A DNA stretch of 64,000 bases. Source: Cyprinodon diabolis (Eukaryota > Chordata > Actinopteri > Cyprinodontiformes > Cyprinodontidae). The notes below the pieces were generated by a model that did not search any database, had not been told where the DNA came from, and saw nothing but the letters and a program-made list of their open reading frames with translations. The translations under genes were made by a program, and so were the position numbers. Of this stretch, positions 21,216 to 34,300 are shown one piece after another; the stretch's first letter is position 1; every line of letters begins with the position of its first letter. The DNA lies in assembly GCA_030533445.1 (NCBI GenBank), contig JARPUW010000506.1:19343-83342 (forward strand), given 5' to 3'.

Positions 21216-24045
21216 AAGGGAAGCAAGTAAAAAGTTACTTTGCAGTATGATGTGGGTCCTGGCCGAAGTTTGCAAATGTAGAAAGCAGAGTGTTAGAAAT
21301 ATGTATGTCAACATTGGCACAATCAGACATGTTTACACTACGCTGTAAAGAGGAGTGGTAATTATGTAAGATTCCAATAAACATTTAAATGTAGAAAATG
21401 CATGAAGTTTCTGATGGTTTATAAAAAAGAAGGTGATCAGACATTATTCAACAATAATAGTAAAAACAGAGTAAAGTTCAGAGGGGTTTTAGAGCCTCCA
21501 GCACAACCAAACATTTAGCATAAAAAGGGATCCCATCCAGAACACACACTGTTGAGGCTATAGACAAATTTGCTTATGGATGGCTCCTGCCTATCCTGGT
21601 AAGGTCGCCTGCTGTATTCAGTTGAATTCTCTTTGCATTTAAGCACATTCCATAAATGATGATTGAACAAAATGTTCATGCTTTTGTGCTGCAACCTTCT
21701 AAATACAGCTATCGTGGCTCCATATCAGGAAACAACTTTGAATGTATTTTATTATTCTTAATCAAAACTATGAATTAGTTCAATCAACTCTAGTAGGTCC
21801 ACTAGGAGTTTAGCACATGCAGAACAAGTCTGAAAAGCCATTATCAGTGGAGCCATGAATCTATGAGTCACCATGACAACAGGCAACAGGAAGTGCCTAT
21901 TTCACCCCACTGGTACTAGAGATTTTAATGAAGAAATGGAAAAAGAGGTTAATGTGTTTAAAAGACAAAGACATTGTGCTACAAATATAAAGAAGAGAAA
22001 GATTGCAAAGAAGGTTGCTGCTCCTGTTAATGCATAAGTTTATATGAAGTGGGCTATGGCAACCCGTTTGTACATTTATTAAAAGCACTCTCTGTTGTTC
22101 CATTTGTAGATCACTAAAAGATTCTCCCTGATCAAAATAAGACTCCTAGACTAACAAATATTAATATATTTTCTAAATCACGTTTGCAGCAGAAACAGAA
22201 TTTCAGAAAATAAAAAAATGAAAAGAAATTATACAAGTAAGAATGTTTGCACATTTTAAATGACCGTTCTGACATTTATCAGCTTGAAAAAATAATACAA
22301 ATGCTGACCAGTACAATAGGAATATGGAGATTTGAAATTAATTAATAGAGATGCAGAATGTTTATTCTAGATGTGGAGAATGTCATTTTGTTTAAAATGG
22401 TCATTTAGACAAAGAAAAAATGTTTTTTTCAAATATTAGGACTACATATTCAGTAAAACTAGTACATATCAAAATAGCTTGCCATAGTGTTTTGACCACA
22501 ATAACATTACGTGTTTATTTCATGAATGGCAGTAGATCAATTTATCTATTTAGGTGAAATCTTCTGGCAGCAGATGAAGATGAATAATAAACATGTTCTA
22601 AGAGATATGAGCTGTTCATCATCTCATGGGGTTCCTCTACAGTTTGATTCTGTCTTCTTTTACACAGTAAATACTAAATGGCAGTTTGCTTTGGATGTTA
22701 GCATTGCACAAATGCCTGTTATTAGTGGCTTTCAGGCCAATGGAATGGCTTCAGATTGGGCCAGCAGGCTCATCAGGTTGTTATTATCGAGTGAATCATA
22801 ACCCTAAGCTAATTCCTATTCCCCAATGAATTGATGAATCTATTTGCGTGCAATTTGAAAATAATTTCAGTAGTTCTTCCTGTACCGTAAATATCACTAA
22901 ATGAAGAAAAAACGTCTGCATGCTCAAAATAACTAAACGAGTTGTAGAATCCTCTCCCTATAAATATTTAATTCTCTGTGAAAAAGTACCAATATTTCTT
23001 TAATAAGATCCTTATCAAATAAACATGCAGTGTTTGCTTTAAAAAATGTAACGGACCTAGAGAAGGAGGATTTTTTTATGCACCAAACTAAAACAAAAAT
23101 TGGACATAAAACAGCGTGATTGGCTGTAAGGAGAGCGGAGACCGAGGACACGAAGTTTACTGAAGAAAACCTGCTGCTGAGCAGGTTAGTTTAGGGGAGG
23201 ATGTTACTATGGCAACAGATACAGAGATTGAATAAACTCTCTTTGTTAACTGGAAAACTCAGGTTTAGAAAACTTATTTTTCAGTAAACCTGCTTAGTGA
23301 AACGGACATCTATAGTCTATGTAATGGGTTAGTTTCATCTGGGTTTATGGACCAATATAGCTGAGTATTATTGGCATTATTGTGAGAGTTTACCAGAAGA
23401 TTATAAATATATTAAATAACTAGAACTGAAGTTATAGTTAATTAATAGGTCATTCAAATCAAGGCTAAAACAAATTATCAGTTGAATTATTATAACTAAT
23501 AATTTGCTTACTGACCAGGGTTTTTAGCCTCGTGCCTAAAAGGTTGGACTCCTGATCCGACTTTTAAAAATCCAGTTTTCTTTCACCAGTTTAGTAATTA
23601 ATGCTATGGCTATCAGCACAGTGATTAATCACCAACCAAATAAATGTCTCTGTTCATTCAGATCAGTAGTTCTAGGGGAGCGGAAAAAGAAAAACATTAA
23701 ATTCTGACGGTGTGAAACTGAATTTAACCAGCTTAGTCTCTGCAATTAAAGTCATTTTAATTACTGCTGACATTAATGGTGAATTTACATTCTTTCAAAG
23801 ACATCAAAAATTTAAAACAGATGCGTCTCTGTTTCTGCTAAATGAATTAACAGGAACTCTGTGAATGTTTTCAATTTGGGCTCTTGATTTTAAATTAGGA
23901 ACCAGATTATTTTAGGATTGCATCATGGGCTAATAATGAGAGGGCTTAGTTGAACATTAGTTTTATCTGCTAAAAACTAATATTTAATATTTGTAGTATA
24001 ATTCAACACTGGACTATTACTATAACAGGTTCACTCTCTTCTTCT

Positions 24046-24088
24046 GACCCTTCATGCTGTTCACACTGTGTGAACAGGATGAAGGGTC
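24046..24088. repeat. Near-perfect 43-nt palindrome, copy 2
   Basis: Duplicate of the 7199-7241 palindrome, with the same single mismatch between arms. Confidence 0.85.
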
Positions 24089-24350
24089 ATCCTCCTTTCT
24101 ATACTCTTCCACCTTTCTTCCCTCTCTTCAGCTTTCAGACACAGTTCTGTTTCTAACTGTGACTTCCTCTGATGCAGCAAGGCAAGACGACTCAACAGAA
24201 CCTCAACTAACAGATCTCATCCCGGAGTTCTAGTTGACTCAACCAGTTTCTGAAACTCACTTTCACCAGCCTATTTAACTCTATTTTTTCTTCTTTGGAG
24301 ACTCCTGATCCACATTGCATTTCAAATACCTCAAAACATGTTTAGCTGCC

Positions 24351-24578
24351 ACTCAGACTAGGCTTTCCCCAATAGGATGACCAACTATTAATGAAGCCCA
24401 CATTGTTTTCAGGAAACCACCTAGACAACCAGTAATACTAATTTTAGTGACCTCCGATCGGCGTAACCGGGTGTCATTACCACCAGCGTGAATAACAATC
24501 TTACTGTATTTAACCTTATCCTTAGCCAGCAGTTTCAGGTAGGATTTGATGTCGCCCGTTCTGGCCCCCGGCAAACAT
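24351..24578 (-). mobile_element. L2-type LINE ORF1 fragment, copy 2
   Basis: Duplicate of the internally deleted ORF1 fragment at 7504-7731. Confidence 0.8.
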
Positions 24579-25309
24579 TTTGACTAACAGCTCACTAGCT
24601 TAGGGTTGGTGAGGAAGAGTTAAGGCCAAATGATGGGATTCAGCCTTGGACTCTATTTTCAGTCCAAGCAGCTCCTCCTTAATGACAGCAGCCCTCCTCC
24701 ACCCTGCTGGGGCCGGACTGGAAGGGCTTCCTGAGTCCATCTGAGGTCCTGGATCGCTCCACACCTGCTTTAGCTAACCTGCTAACAATGAGCCACAGTG
24801 GTGGTTCATCAGCAGGAACAACAAAGATTTTCAGCAGGATCTAAAGGTTTCAGCAGGTGAACATGGAGACAGAATGAATGGTGAGAAATAGAGGAAACAC
24901 CCAAAGAAAAAAGATCTGAGCATCTGAAACTGCTGCAGCTCTCAGAGAATCAGAAAGACAGAGCAGCTTTTCAGATCTGATCCAGGAAGTTCAGTGGGAA
25001 TATTAAACCAAAGAGAGAGAAATTTCTGAGCTTTACAACAGCATCCGCTAAATTTAACATTAAAGTTCATTAAAAGTTTGTTCAAACTGTTCAGGATTCT
25101 TTTTAAATTCATCTTTTCACATGTTATAGATCAAAATATCAACATGATATTATGGAGATAATGAAAAAAAAAGAAAAAAGTAGTGAAAACAAACAAATCT
25201 GTAAACTCAGAGTTCATCATCAGGATCCAGTCAGAGTCTCTTTAAACTCAAACTGCTGCAGCTTCAACCTCTGAGGATCATCAGGACACAGATCAGCTTC
25301 TCTCCTCCA

Positions 25310-25331
25310 CTAAGATCGTCTCCTCCACCTC
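25310..25331 (-). CDS. NLR terminal exon (proximal copy)
   Basis: A 22-nt coding tail follows acceptor CTCTCTGCAG|GAGG. In the phase left by the LRR exon at 26329-26499 it reads LRWRRRS then a stop at 25310-25312. It is the first terminal exon met when reading leftwards from the LRR array, so it is the likelier functional end of the gene. Confidence 0.55.
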
Positions 25332-28300
25332 CTGCAGAGAGAAGAAGGATGAAGAGAGGAGATCAGTGAGTGTTTCCAGCCTCTCTCTCTCCATCAGCTG
25401 TCAGTCAGTGATGCAGCACATCCAGGATAAAGAGCAGCAGGGACTTCAGTCCTGTTCAGAGCAGCTGTGGAGCAGAGCCAGCTTCCTTTCAGCTCTCATC
25501 TTAACGTGTTGGAGTGAACACACTGAGCTCCAAGCTCACACAGCTCAACACATTTTTAGCATCCAGTCTGGTTCCTCTGCAGGTTTCCCTCCAGTCCACA
25601 GTGGAAACCACCTGCTGAGAGTCCTGAAGGCTTCATTGCTGCACAAACACTGTAGTGATGGATTTACTGCTGCTACATGTTAGCTGCTGCTCCATTTAGA
25701 CACAGAAACTCTGGCTGCTGATCAACATCTCATCTGTTTCTGAAATATCAGCTGACTAAGAAACATGGAGGCTGTCCCTGAACACATCTGGATGAGACTA
25801 ATGACAGAAGGACACATGTCCAGATGTGCTGAGTGGACTTCTGTAGAAAGACCACATGGTGACTAAATGGAATGATGGTTTGTGAAATCAGAGCCACTGA
25901 TTTCCAGGCTGCATTCAGACTGATCTCAGAGCTGTGGCTAAGATGAAACTGATCAGTTGTTTCCTGTTGAAATGAGAGAACCAAGAGTCTGAGATCAGAT
26001 CTGATGCTCCCACAGTTTGATGGATGAGGACCACTGTCTCTAGACATGTTGGAAGGCTGGCAGCTGGAATCCAGCTTCATTTCCTGGAGACATGAACACA
26101 ACAACAACAGTCGTCTTCACATCAACACAAACACAGGAACACAACCAGCTTCTGGCTCCTCTGATTGGCTGATTGCTGTCTCTGTGTCCAATCAGGAAGC
26201 CTGTCACCGTTCTCCTCCCACTGAGAAGCTGCAGCTTTACTGGAAACACTGGATCTTTGCTTTGATACTAACTGGGTTTAGAACAATCCTGCTGACAGCA
26301 GCTGGACTCACTCCAACCATCTACTTACAGAGTCTGCAGTTTGTAGTCTGGACTCTCTACAAGATCCTGCAGCTGCTGAACATCTGACTCCTTCAGGTTG
26401 TTTAACCTCAGATCCAGTTCTGTCAGATGGGAGGGGTTTGACTTCAGAGCTGAGACCAGAGAATCACAGCTGATCTTTGATAAACGGCAGCCAATCAACC
26501 TGGATAAAGAATAGAAAGATGTGAGCTGATCCAACAGGATGCAGGTTAGAACAGTCCAACAGAAGCAGTTAAAGAGCTCTCATTAATATTAATGCCAACA
26601 TGCTGCTGCTCCAATAAAGACCTGCTGACTTCAGCTCTTTATCTCTGTCAGCTCCACCAGCAGCTCCATCAATACAAACTCAGCTTCTGCTGCCAAATTC
26701 TTCAAGTTTCACAGAAAAAAACAAACAAGTTCTGGAGAACTTTGGAGGAAAGATGAACAAATAGAGATGAATGCAGATCAATTCAACTAGATGATCAATT
26801 ATTCCACAGTAGGGCTGCACAATACTGGAAAAACTGACATTAGGACTTTTTCTAACTCTGCATCACATAAAGTGTGAAATGAAAAAAAGTGAAGCTACCA
26901 TCCTGTTGATGATGAACCTGCACTGATCGTACCTCTTTTCATCTTCCATGTTTTCGTCTGGATTTCAGAGTTCTTCTTTTTCTTTTCTATTGCTTTTATT
27001 GGAGCTCAGTAGCGGCCCATGCCTAGGTGGATCTCTGCACACAGTGTGTGTCAGCTACCCTTTGTTCAGCCCTAGGCCTTGTGAGCTGGGTTGTGTGTTG
27101 GTGTTTCAATTCAATTCAGTTTATTTATATAGCGCCAAATTCACAACACATGTCATCTCAAGGCACTTTACAGTTCAACCAGATCATACAGTCAAATTGA
27201 TACAAAGTTTTCTATCTACAGTGGGGCAAAAAAGTATTTAGTCAGCCACCAATAGTGCAAGTTCTCCCACTTAAAAAGATGAGAGAGGCCGGTAATTTTC
27301 ATCATAGATATACCTCAACTATGAGAGACAAAGTGAGAAAAAAAAATCCAGAAAATCACATTGTCTGATTTTTAAAGAATTTATTTGCAAAATATGGTGG
27401 AAAATAAGTATTTGGTCAATAACAAAAGTTCATCTCAATACTTTGTTATATACCCTTTGTTGGCAATGACAGAGATCAAACATTTTCTGTAAGTCTTCAC
27501 AAGGTTTTCACACACTGTTGCTGGTATTTTGGCCCATTCCTCCATGCAGATCTCCTCTAGAGCAGTGATGTTCTGGGGCTGTTGCTGGGCAACACGGACT
27601 TCAACTCCCTCCAAAGATTTTCTATGGGGTTGAGATCTGGAGACTGGCTAGGCCACTCCAGGACCTTGAAATGCTTCTTACGAAGCCACTCCTTCGTTAC
27701 CCGGGCGGTGTGTTTGGGATCATTGTCATGCTGAAAGACCCAGCCACGTTTCATCTTCAATGCCCTTGCTGATGGAAGGAGGTTTTCACTCAAAATGTGA
27801 CGATACATGGCCCCATTCATTCTTTCCTTCACACGGATCAGTCATCCTGGTCCCTTAGCAGAAAAACAGCCCCAAAGCATGATGTTTCCACCCCCATGCT
27901 TCACTGTAGGTATGGTGTTCTTTGGATGCAACTCAGCATTCTCTCTCCTCCAAACATGACGAGTAGAGTTTTTACCAAAAAGATCTATTTTGGTTTCATC
28001 TGACCATATGATATTCTCCCAGTCATCGTCTGGATCATCCAAATGCTCTCTAGCAAACTTGAGACGGGCCTTGACATGTACTGGCTTAAGCAGGGGGACA
28101 CGTCTGGCACTGCAGGATTTGAGTCCCTGGTGGCGTAGTGTGTTACTGATGGTAGCCTTTGTTACTTTGGTCCCAGCTCTCTGCAGGTCATTCACTAGGT
28201 CCCCCCGTGTGGTTCTGGGATTTTTACTCACCGTTCTTGTGATCATTTTGACCCCACCGGGTGAGATCTTGCGTGGAGCCCCAGATCGAGGAAGATTATC

Positions 28301-31300
28301 AGTGGTCTTGTATGTTTTCCATTTTCTAATAATTGATCCCACAGTTGATTTCTTCACACCAAGCTGTTTACCTATTGCAGATTCAGACTTCCCAGCCTGG
28401 TGCAGGTCTATAATTTTGTTTCGGGTGTCCTTTGACAGCTCTCTAGTTTTGGCCATGGTGGAGTTTAGAGTGTGACTGTTTGAGGTTGTGGACAGGTGTC
28501 TTTTATACTGATAACGGGTTCAAACAGGTGCCATTAATGAAGGTAACGAGTGGAGGACAGAGGAGCCTCTTACAGAAGAAGTTACAGGTCTGTGAGAGCC
28601 AGAAATCTTGCTTGTTTGGAACTGACCAAATACTTATTTTCCACCATATTTTGCAAATAAATTCTTTAAAAATCAGACAATGTGATTTTCTGGATTTTTT
28701 TTCTCTCATTTTGTCTCTCATAGTTGAGGTATATCTATGATGAAAATTACCGGCCTCTCTCATCTTTTTGAGTGGGAGAACTTGCACTATTGGTGGCTGA
28801 CTAAATACTTTTTTGCCCCACTGTAAGGAAAACCAGTTGATTGCATTGACTCATTGACTCAAATACAATCCCTCACACTAAGCATGCTTGCAGCGACAGT
28901 GGAGAGGAAAAACTCCCTTTGAACAGGAAGAAACCTCCAGCAGAACCAGGCTCAGTGCGAGCGGCCATCTGCCGAGGCCGACTGGGCCTCAAGGAGACAG
29001 AAGCAGAGATACAAAAAGCAGCTGTAAAAGGCGGCCCCGTCCAGGAAACACACAGCCAGGCAGACGAGCTCCAAGGCAGCTCCCATGCCAGAGGATGAAG
29101 AGAGCACATCCACCCAGCCACGGCCAGAGAAACAGGACCACACTGGAAAACAGGCCGATCTCCAACATCTACAAACAAGGGTGTTGATGGAAGCAGCACA
29201 GCTGATGTTTCTTTCCTGGATGACGTCACAGCCAAACAGGAACAGACGAGGCAAAGCTACTCTGAGGAAAAGCAGAGAGAGCAGAAGGTTAGAGATTGAA
29301 CTAACAGATTCTGCAGAATAGGAGAACAGAGAGAGAATGAAGCAGAAAGATGAAATGGGGGTCCCTATGTCCTCCAGCAGTCTAAGCCTATAGCAGCATA
29401 ACTTTAAAGACAGCTCAGGATAACCTGAGCCACCCTAACTATAAGCTTTATCAAAAAGGAAAGTTTTAAGCCTAGCCTTAAAAGTAGACAGGGTGTCTGC
29501 CTCACAGACTAAAACTGGTAGTTGGTTCCACAGGAGAGGAGCCTGATAACTAAAAGATCTGCCTCCCATTCTACTTTTAGAAGTTCTAGGAACCACTAGT
29601 AAACCTGCAGATTGAGAGCGAAGTGCTCTGTTAGGAACATAAGGAACAATCAGATCTCTGATATAAGATGGAGCTTGGCCATTTAAGGCTTTATATGTGA
29701 GAAGGAGGATTTTAAATTCTATTCTGGATTTAACAAGAAGCCAATGAAGAGAAGCCAGGATAGGAGAGATATGATCTCTCTTTTTCATTTTCATCAGAAC
29801 TCTGGCTGCAGCATTTTGGATCAGCTGAAGGCTTTTAACTACAGTTTGTGGACTTCCTGATAGTAAAGAATTACAATAGTCCAGCCTTGAAGTAACAAAT
29901 GCATGGACTAGTTTCTCAGCATCACCCCTGGACAGGAGATTTCTAATTTTTGCAATATTCCTCAGATGAAAGAAGGAAATTCTAGAAACCTCTTTGATCT
30001 GGGATTTAAATGACAGGTCCTGATTAAAAACAACACCAAGATTTTTTACTTTATTATCTGAAATCAGTTTAATCCCATCCAAATGAAGTGACTGGCTAAT
30101 CAGCTTCTTTTTCAGAGACTCTGGTCCAAAGACTATAACTTCTGTTTTGTCTGCATTCAGAAGCAGAAAGTTAAGAGTCATCCAGGTTTTTATGTCTTCA
30201 AGACATGCCTGTAATCTATGTAATGGGTTAGCTTCATCTGGATTATAGACAGATATAGCTGGGTATCATCAGCATAACAGTGGAAATTAATCCCATGCTG
30301 TCTAATAACTCTACCAATTGGGAGCATGTATAAAGTAAAGAGAATTGGTCCTAGCACTGATCCCTGTGGTACTCCACAGGTAACCTTTGAGCGTGTTGAA
30401 GATCTATCATTAACATAAACAAACTGAATTCGATCAGATAGATAAGATTTAAACCAGTCTAGTGCTGTTCCTTTAATTCCAACAAAATATTCAAGTCTTT
30501 CTAAAAGAATATTATGGTCAACTGTATCAAATGCAGCACTAAGATCCAACAGGACAAGCACAGATACGAGTCCATTATCTGAGGCCATGAGAATATCATT
30601 AGTGACTTTCACCAGAGCTGTTTCAGTGCTATGATGAGCTCTAAAGCCAGACTGAAACTCTTCAAAAAGTTCATTATGGTGTAAGTGGTCGCAAACTTGT
30701 TTGGCAACTACTTTCTCAAGAATTTTGGATAAGAAAGGAAGATTGGATATAGGTCTATAATTAACCAAGTCATCTGGGTCAAGAGACGGTTTCTTAAGCA
30801 GAGGTTTAATTACAGCAACCTTAAAAGCTTTAGGTACATATCCCTGTAACAGAGATAGATTAATCACATCTAAAATGGAGGAGGAGATCAAAGGGAATAC
30901 CTCCTTAAATAACCTGGTTGGAACTGGATCTAACATACAAGTTGAAGGCTTAGATGAAGACAATAATTTTGCTAATTCAGAAAGTTCAACTGGATCAAAG
31001 CAGTCTAAACCCGGTTCAGATTCCATGACTACCTCAGGTACAATCGCGGATAGAGGAGTGCTTATGATCTTATTTTTAATAAGATCAATCTTATTTATAA
31101 AGAATCCCATAAAATCATTGCTGCTAAGAGCAGGTGGAATGGACGGTTCAACAGAGCTATGGCTCTGGGTGAGTTTGGCAACTGTATTAAAAAGAAATCT
31201 AGGATTATTCTTATTCTCCTCTATTAATGAGGAGAAGTATGCTGCTCTTGCTTTACAAAGGGTCCTCTTATACAGCAGTAAACCATTTTTCCAGACTAGG

Positions 31301-34300
31301 AAGGACTCCTGCAGGCCTGTGGAGCGATATTTTCTCTCCAGTTTCCTAGCATTTTGCTTCAAAGTGCACAGCTCTGCATTAAACCAAGGAGCCAGCTTTC
31401 TATTTTCAACGGTTTTCATTTTCAAGGGAGCTGCGTTGTCTAAGGCAGTACGCAGAGAACTAGCAACCCCATCAACAAAATCATCAACCTGTGAAGGGGA
31501 ATAAGCTATGCTTTTGCACTCTGCAGCACTGCTCAGCGACACAGAGGAGAGAGAAAGTGAAGCAGATTCTTTAAAATTTATAACTGCACCATCTGATAAA
31601 GATCTACTAAAATTGAACCTTCTTTTGGGGGAGGAGAACTCTGTTAAAGTAATCCTGAAGGTTATTAGAAAGTGGTCAGAGAGGACAGGGTTGTGAGGAA
31701 ATACTGTTATTTCTTCACATTCTATGCCTTATGTCAGCACAAGATCCAAAGTATGAAGATGAGAATGTGTGGGACTATTCACATTTTGAACAAAGCCAAT
31801 AGTGTCTAAGATAGCATTAAAGGCTGCTCTTAAGCTATCGCCTTCAATGTCAGCATGGATGTTAAAATCTCCCACTATGATGACCCTGTCAGTATTTAAT
31901 ACCAAATCAGAAAGGAACTCTGAAAACTCATCTAAAAATTCAGAGTAAGGACCTGGCGGACGATACAAAGTTACAAAAAGAAGAGGTTTTCTTGCCTTGA
32001 AATTTGGATGAGGGAAATTAAGGGTTAAATGTTCAAAAGAGTTGTAGGTATTAACTGTTTTGGGAGTAATCAGTAAGTCAGACTGGAAGATTGTTGCTAC
32101 TCCTCCTCCTCGCCCAGAACTTCTGGGTATGTGAAAATTTAAATAGCTTGAAGGAGTTGCCTTGTTTATGCTCACATAATCCTCTTGCTGCAGCCAGGTT
32201 TCTGTAAGGCAAAACAAGTCAATGTGATTATCACAAATCAAGTCATTAACTAGCAGACTTTTAGAGGAAAGAGATCTTATGTTAAACAGACCGCATTTAA
32301 TTGTTTTAACTTTTTCCCCAATTGGAGTTATTTTGATTTTAATTAGATTATCATGATTTACTCCTTTGGGAATCTTTGCTAATTTATTAGATTTTGGTCG
32401 TGGGCAAGACACTGTCTGGATGGAGTAAAGAGTGGGTAAAGAAGCTGCTTCCTGGTCTGCACCCTGGGTGGTCAGGGTTTTGGAGGACTAATAAATGTGG
32501 CCAGATTCCTAGAAAGAAGAGCTGCACCATCCAAAGTGGGATGGATGCCGTCTCTCCGAATCAGACCAGGCTTTCCCCAAAAGGATTGCCAATTATTAAT
32601 GTAGCCCACGTTGTTTTCAGGACACCACCTAGACAACCAGCGGTTGAATGACGACATGCGGCTAAACATGTCATTACTGGTCAGATCAGGGAGGGGACCA
32701 GAGAAAATTACGGAGTCCGACATTTTTTTGGCAAACTTACACACCGAAGCAACACTAATTTTAGTGACCTCCGATCGGCGTAACCGGGTGTCATTACCAC
32801 CAGCGTGAATAACAATCTTACTGTATTTAACCTTATCCTTAGCCAGCAGTTTCAGGTAGGATTTGATGTCGCCCGTTCTGGCCCCCGGCAAACATTTGAC
32901 TATGGTCCCTGGTGTCTCTAATGCCACGTTTCTGACTATGGAGCTGCCAATCACCAGAGTGGGCTTCTCAGTGGGTGTGTCACTGAGTGGGGAAAACCGG
33001 TTAGAAACGTGAACGGGTTGGTGGTGACCAGTGGGCAGAGATCCACGACTACGCTTTCTGCGTACAGTTACCCAATCGCCTGGCTGCTCAGGCACTTTTG
33101 GAGGACAGCTGTTTGTTTCTGCCCTGTTTGCTCCTCCTCTTTGCAGGTTATGGTGATGTGGATCCTGAACCTTTCTATGCCCTGACCCTGACATTAACCC
33201 TAAAGCTAACTGTTAGCTAACAGCTCAACAGGAGCAGAAAAATGTCCTCACTTTACAACAAGCGGTCCTCATTTTGGTGGTGAAATCAGAAAAATGGTGG
33301 TCACTCTGATGATCACACAGACACATCCAATCATTTGCTCTACCCCACTGATACAGACACTTCCATCCATTCTAGTTTTTGTTAACCTGTGTTTGATCCT
33401 AAATCAATGTTTCTCTCTGCACCTTGTGGCATGGTCTCCAGTTTTTAGGACCCTGAGCCATAACACCCTGAAAATGAATGACAGGAAGTCCAGTTCATTT
33501 CCATCCTCCATGACTCTGCCAACTTCAGCTTTGCTTTCTATGTTAGGATATGAACTGAAGGCTCCAAGTCCAAAGACCAACTCAGGAAAAGATTTATTAG
33601 AATAGAAGATATGAACTTTGTTTTCCAGCTGATTCTATCAAATTCTTCACAGAAATATCAACTGAACTATTTTAAAGACATCCTGTAGAATAACTAACCT
33701 GATGAAGGTTAGAAAGAGATCTAGAACCTTCTACCAGTGCTGACCCAGTTCTCCCTGAACTAGAACTGGTTCTGAACTGAAGCAGGTTCAGATCAACTGA
33801 TTCATGTTCATAGTTCTCTACCTAAATATTCTGAACTCAGTTCACAGCTCCTACTGGAACTAGTTCTCCTTTATTTATCTTCATGTGCTGAAATAAAGTC
33901 CAAACATAAACAGGTAATGATGTCCTTCAGTAATCAGTGTCTGGATGATCCAACAGCCCAGTGGTTCCCAGTCCTGGGTCTCATTTAGAAAACATTGGTA
34001 GGATCCAGACTAAAAGTTTATGTAAAATGGAGCAGGACAAAAAAAATCCTGATTTCTAAAACTCTGTGAACAAAACCAAGCAGTTTTCCTTTCTAGATCC
34101 CAGCTGCAGCTCAAAGTTTGTGTCCAAGGCTCCACCTCATGTTCAGGCCTCTTCAAGCCTCCATCCAAGCAGAAATGGTCCATCAAAGCACAGCATGAAT
34201 GTCATTGTGTCTTTAAATGAGCCAGCTGATCAATGTTACTTCATGGTTCTCTGGGCTGCATCTCCGTCCACAAACCAAGAAGAAATCCCTCAGAGGAACC

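Larger units (their letters stand above)
27105..33197 (-). mobile_element. L2-type LINE split by a Tc1 element, copy 2
   Basis: Duplicate of 10258-16350. ORF1 is at 32472-33194 (open) and ORF2 at 29435-32412 (one nonsense near 31729, one frameshift near 30250). The 3' UTR is interrupted by Tc1 at 27219-28823 and the LINE 3' tail is at 27105-27122. Confidence 0.88.
17762..34257 (+). repeat. Large tandem duplication, copy 2 (16,496 bp)
   Basis: This is the second head-to-tail copy of 915-17410. Its left edge abuts a 351-bp LINE fragment and its right edge runs on into unique sequence leading to a gypsy-type LTR at 34411. Because the right-hand continuation looks like undisturbed single-copy DNA, copy 2 is the one contiguous with the NLR gene to its right. 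Confidence 0.97.
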
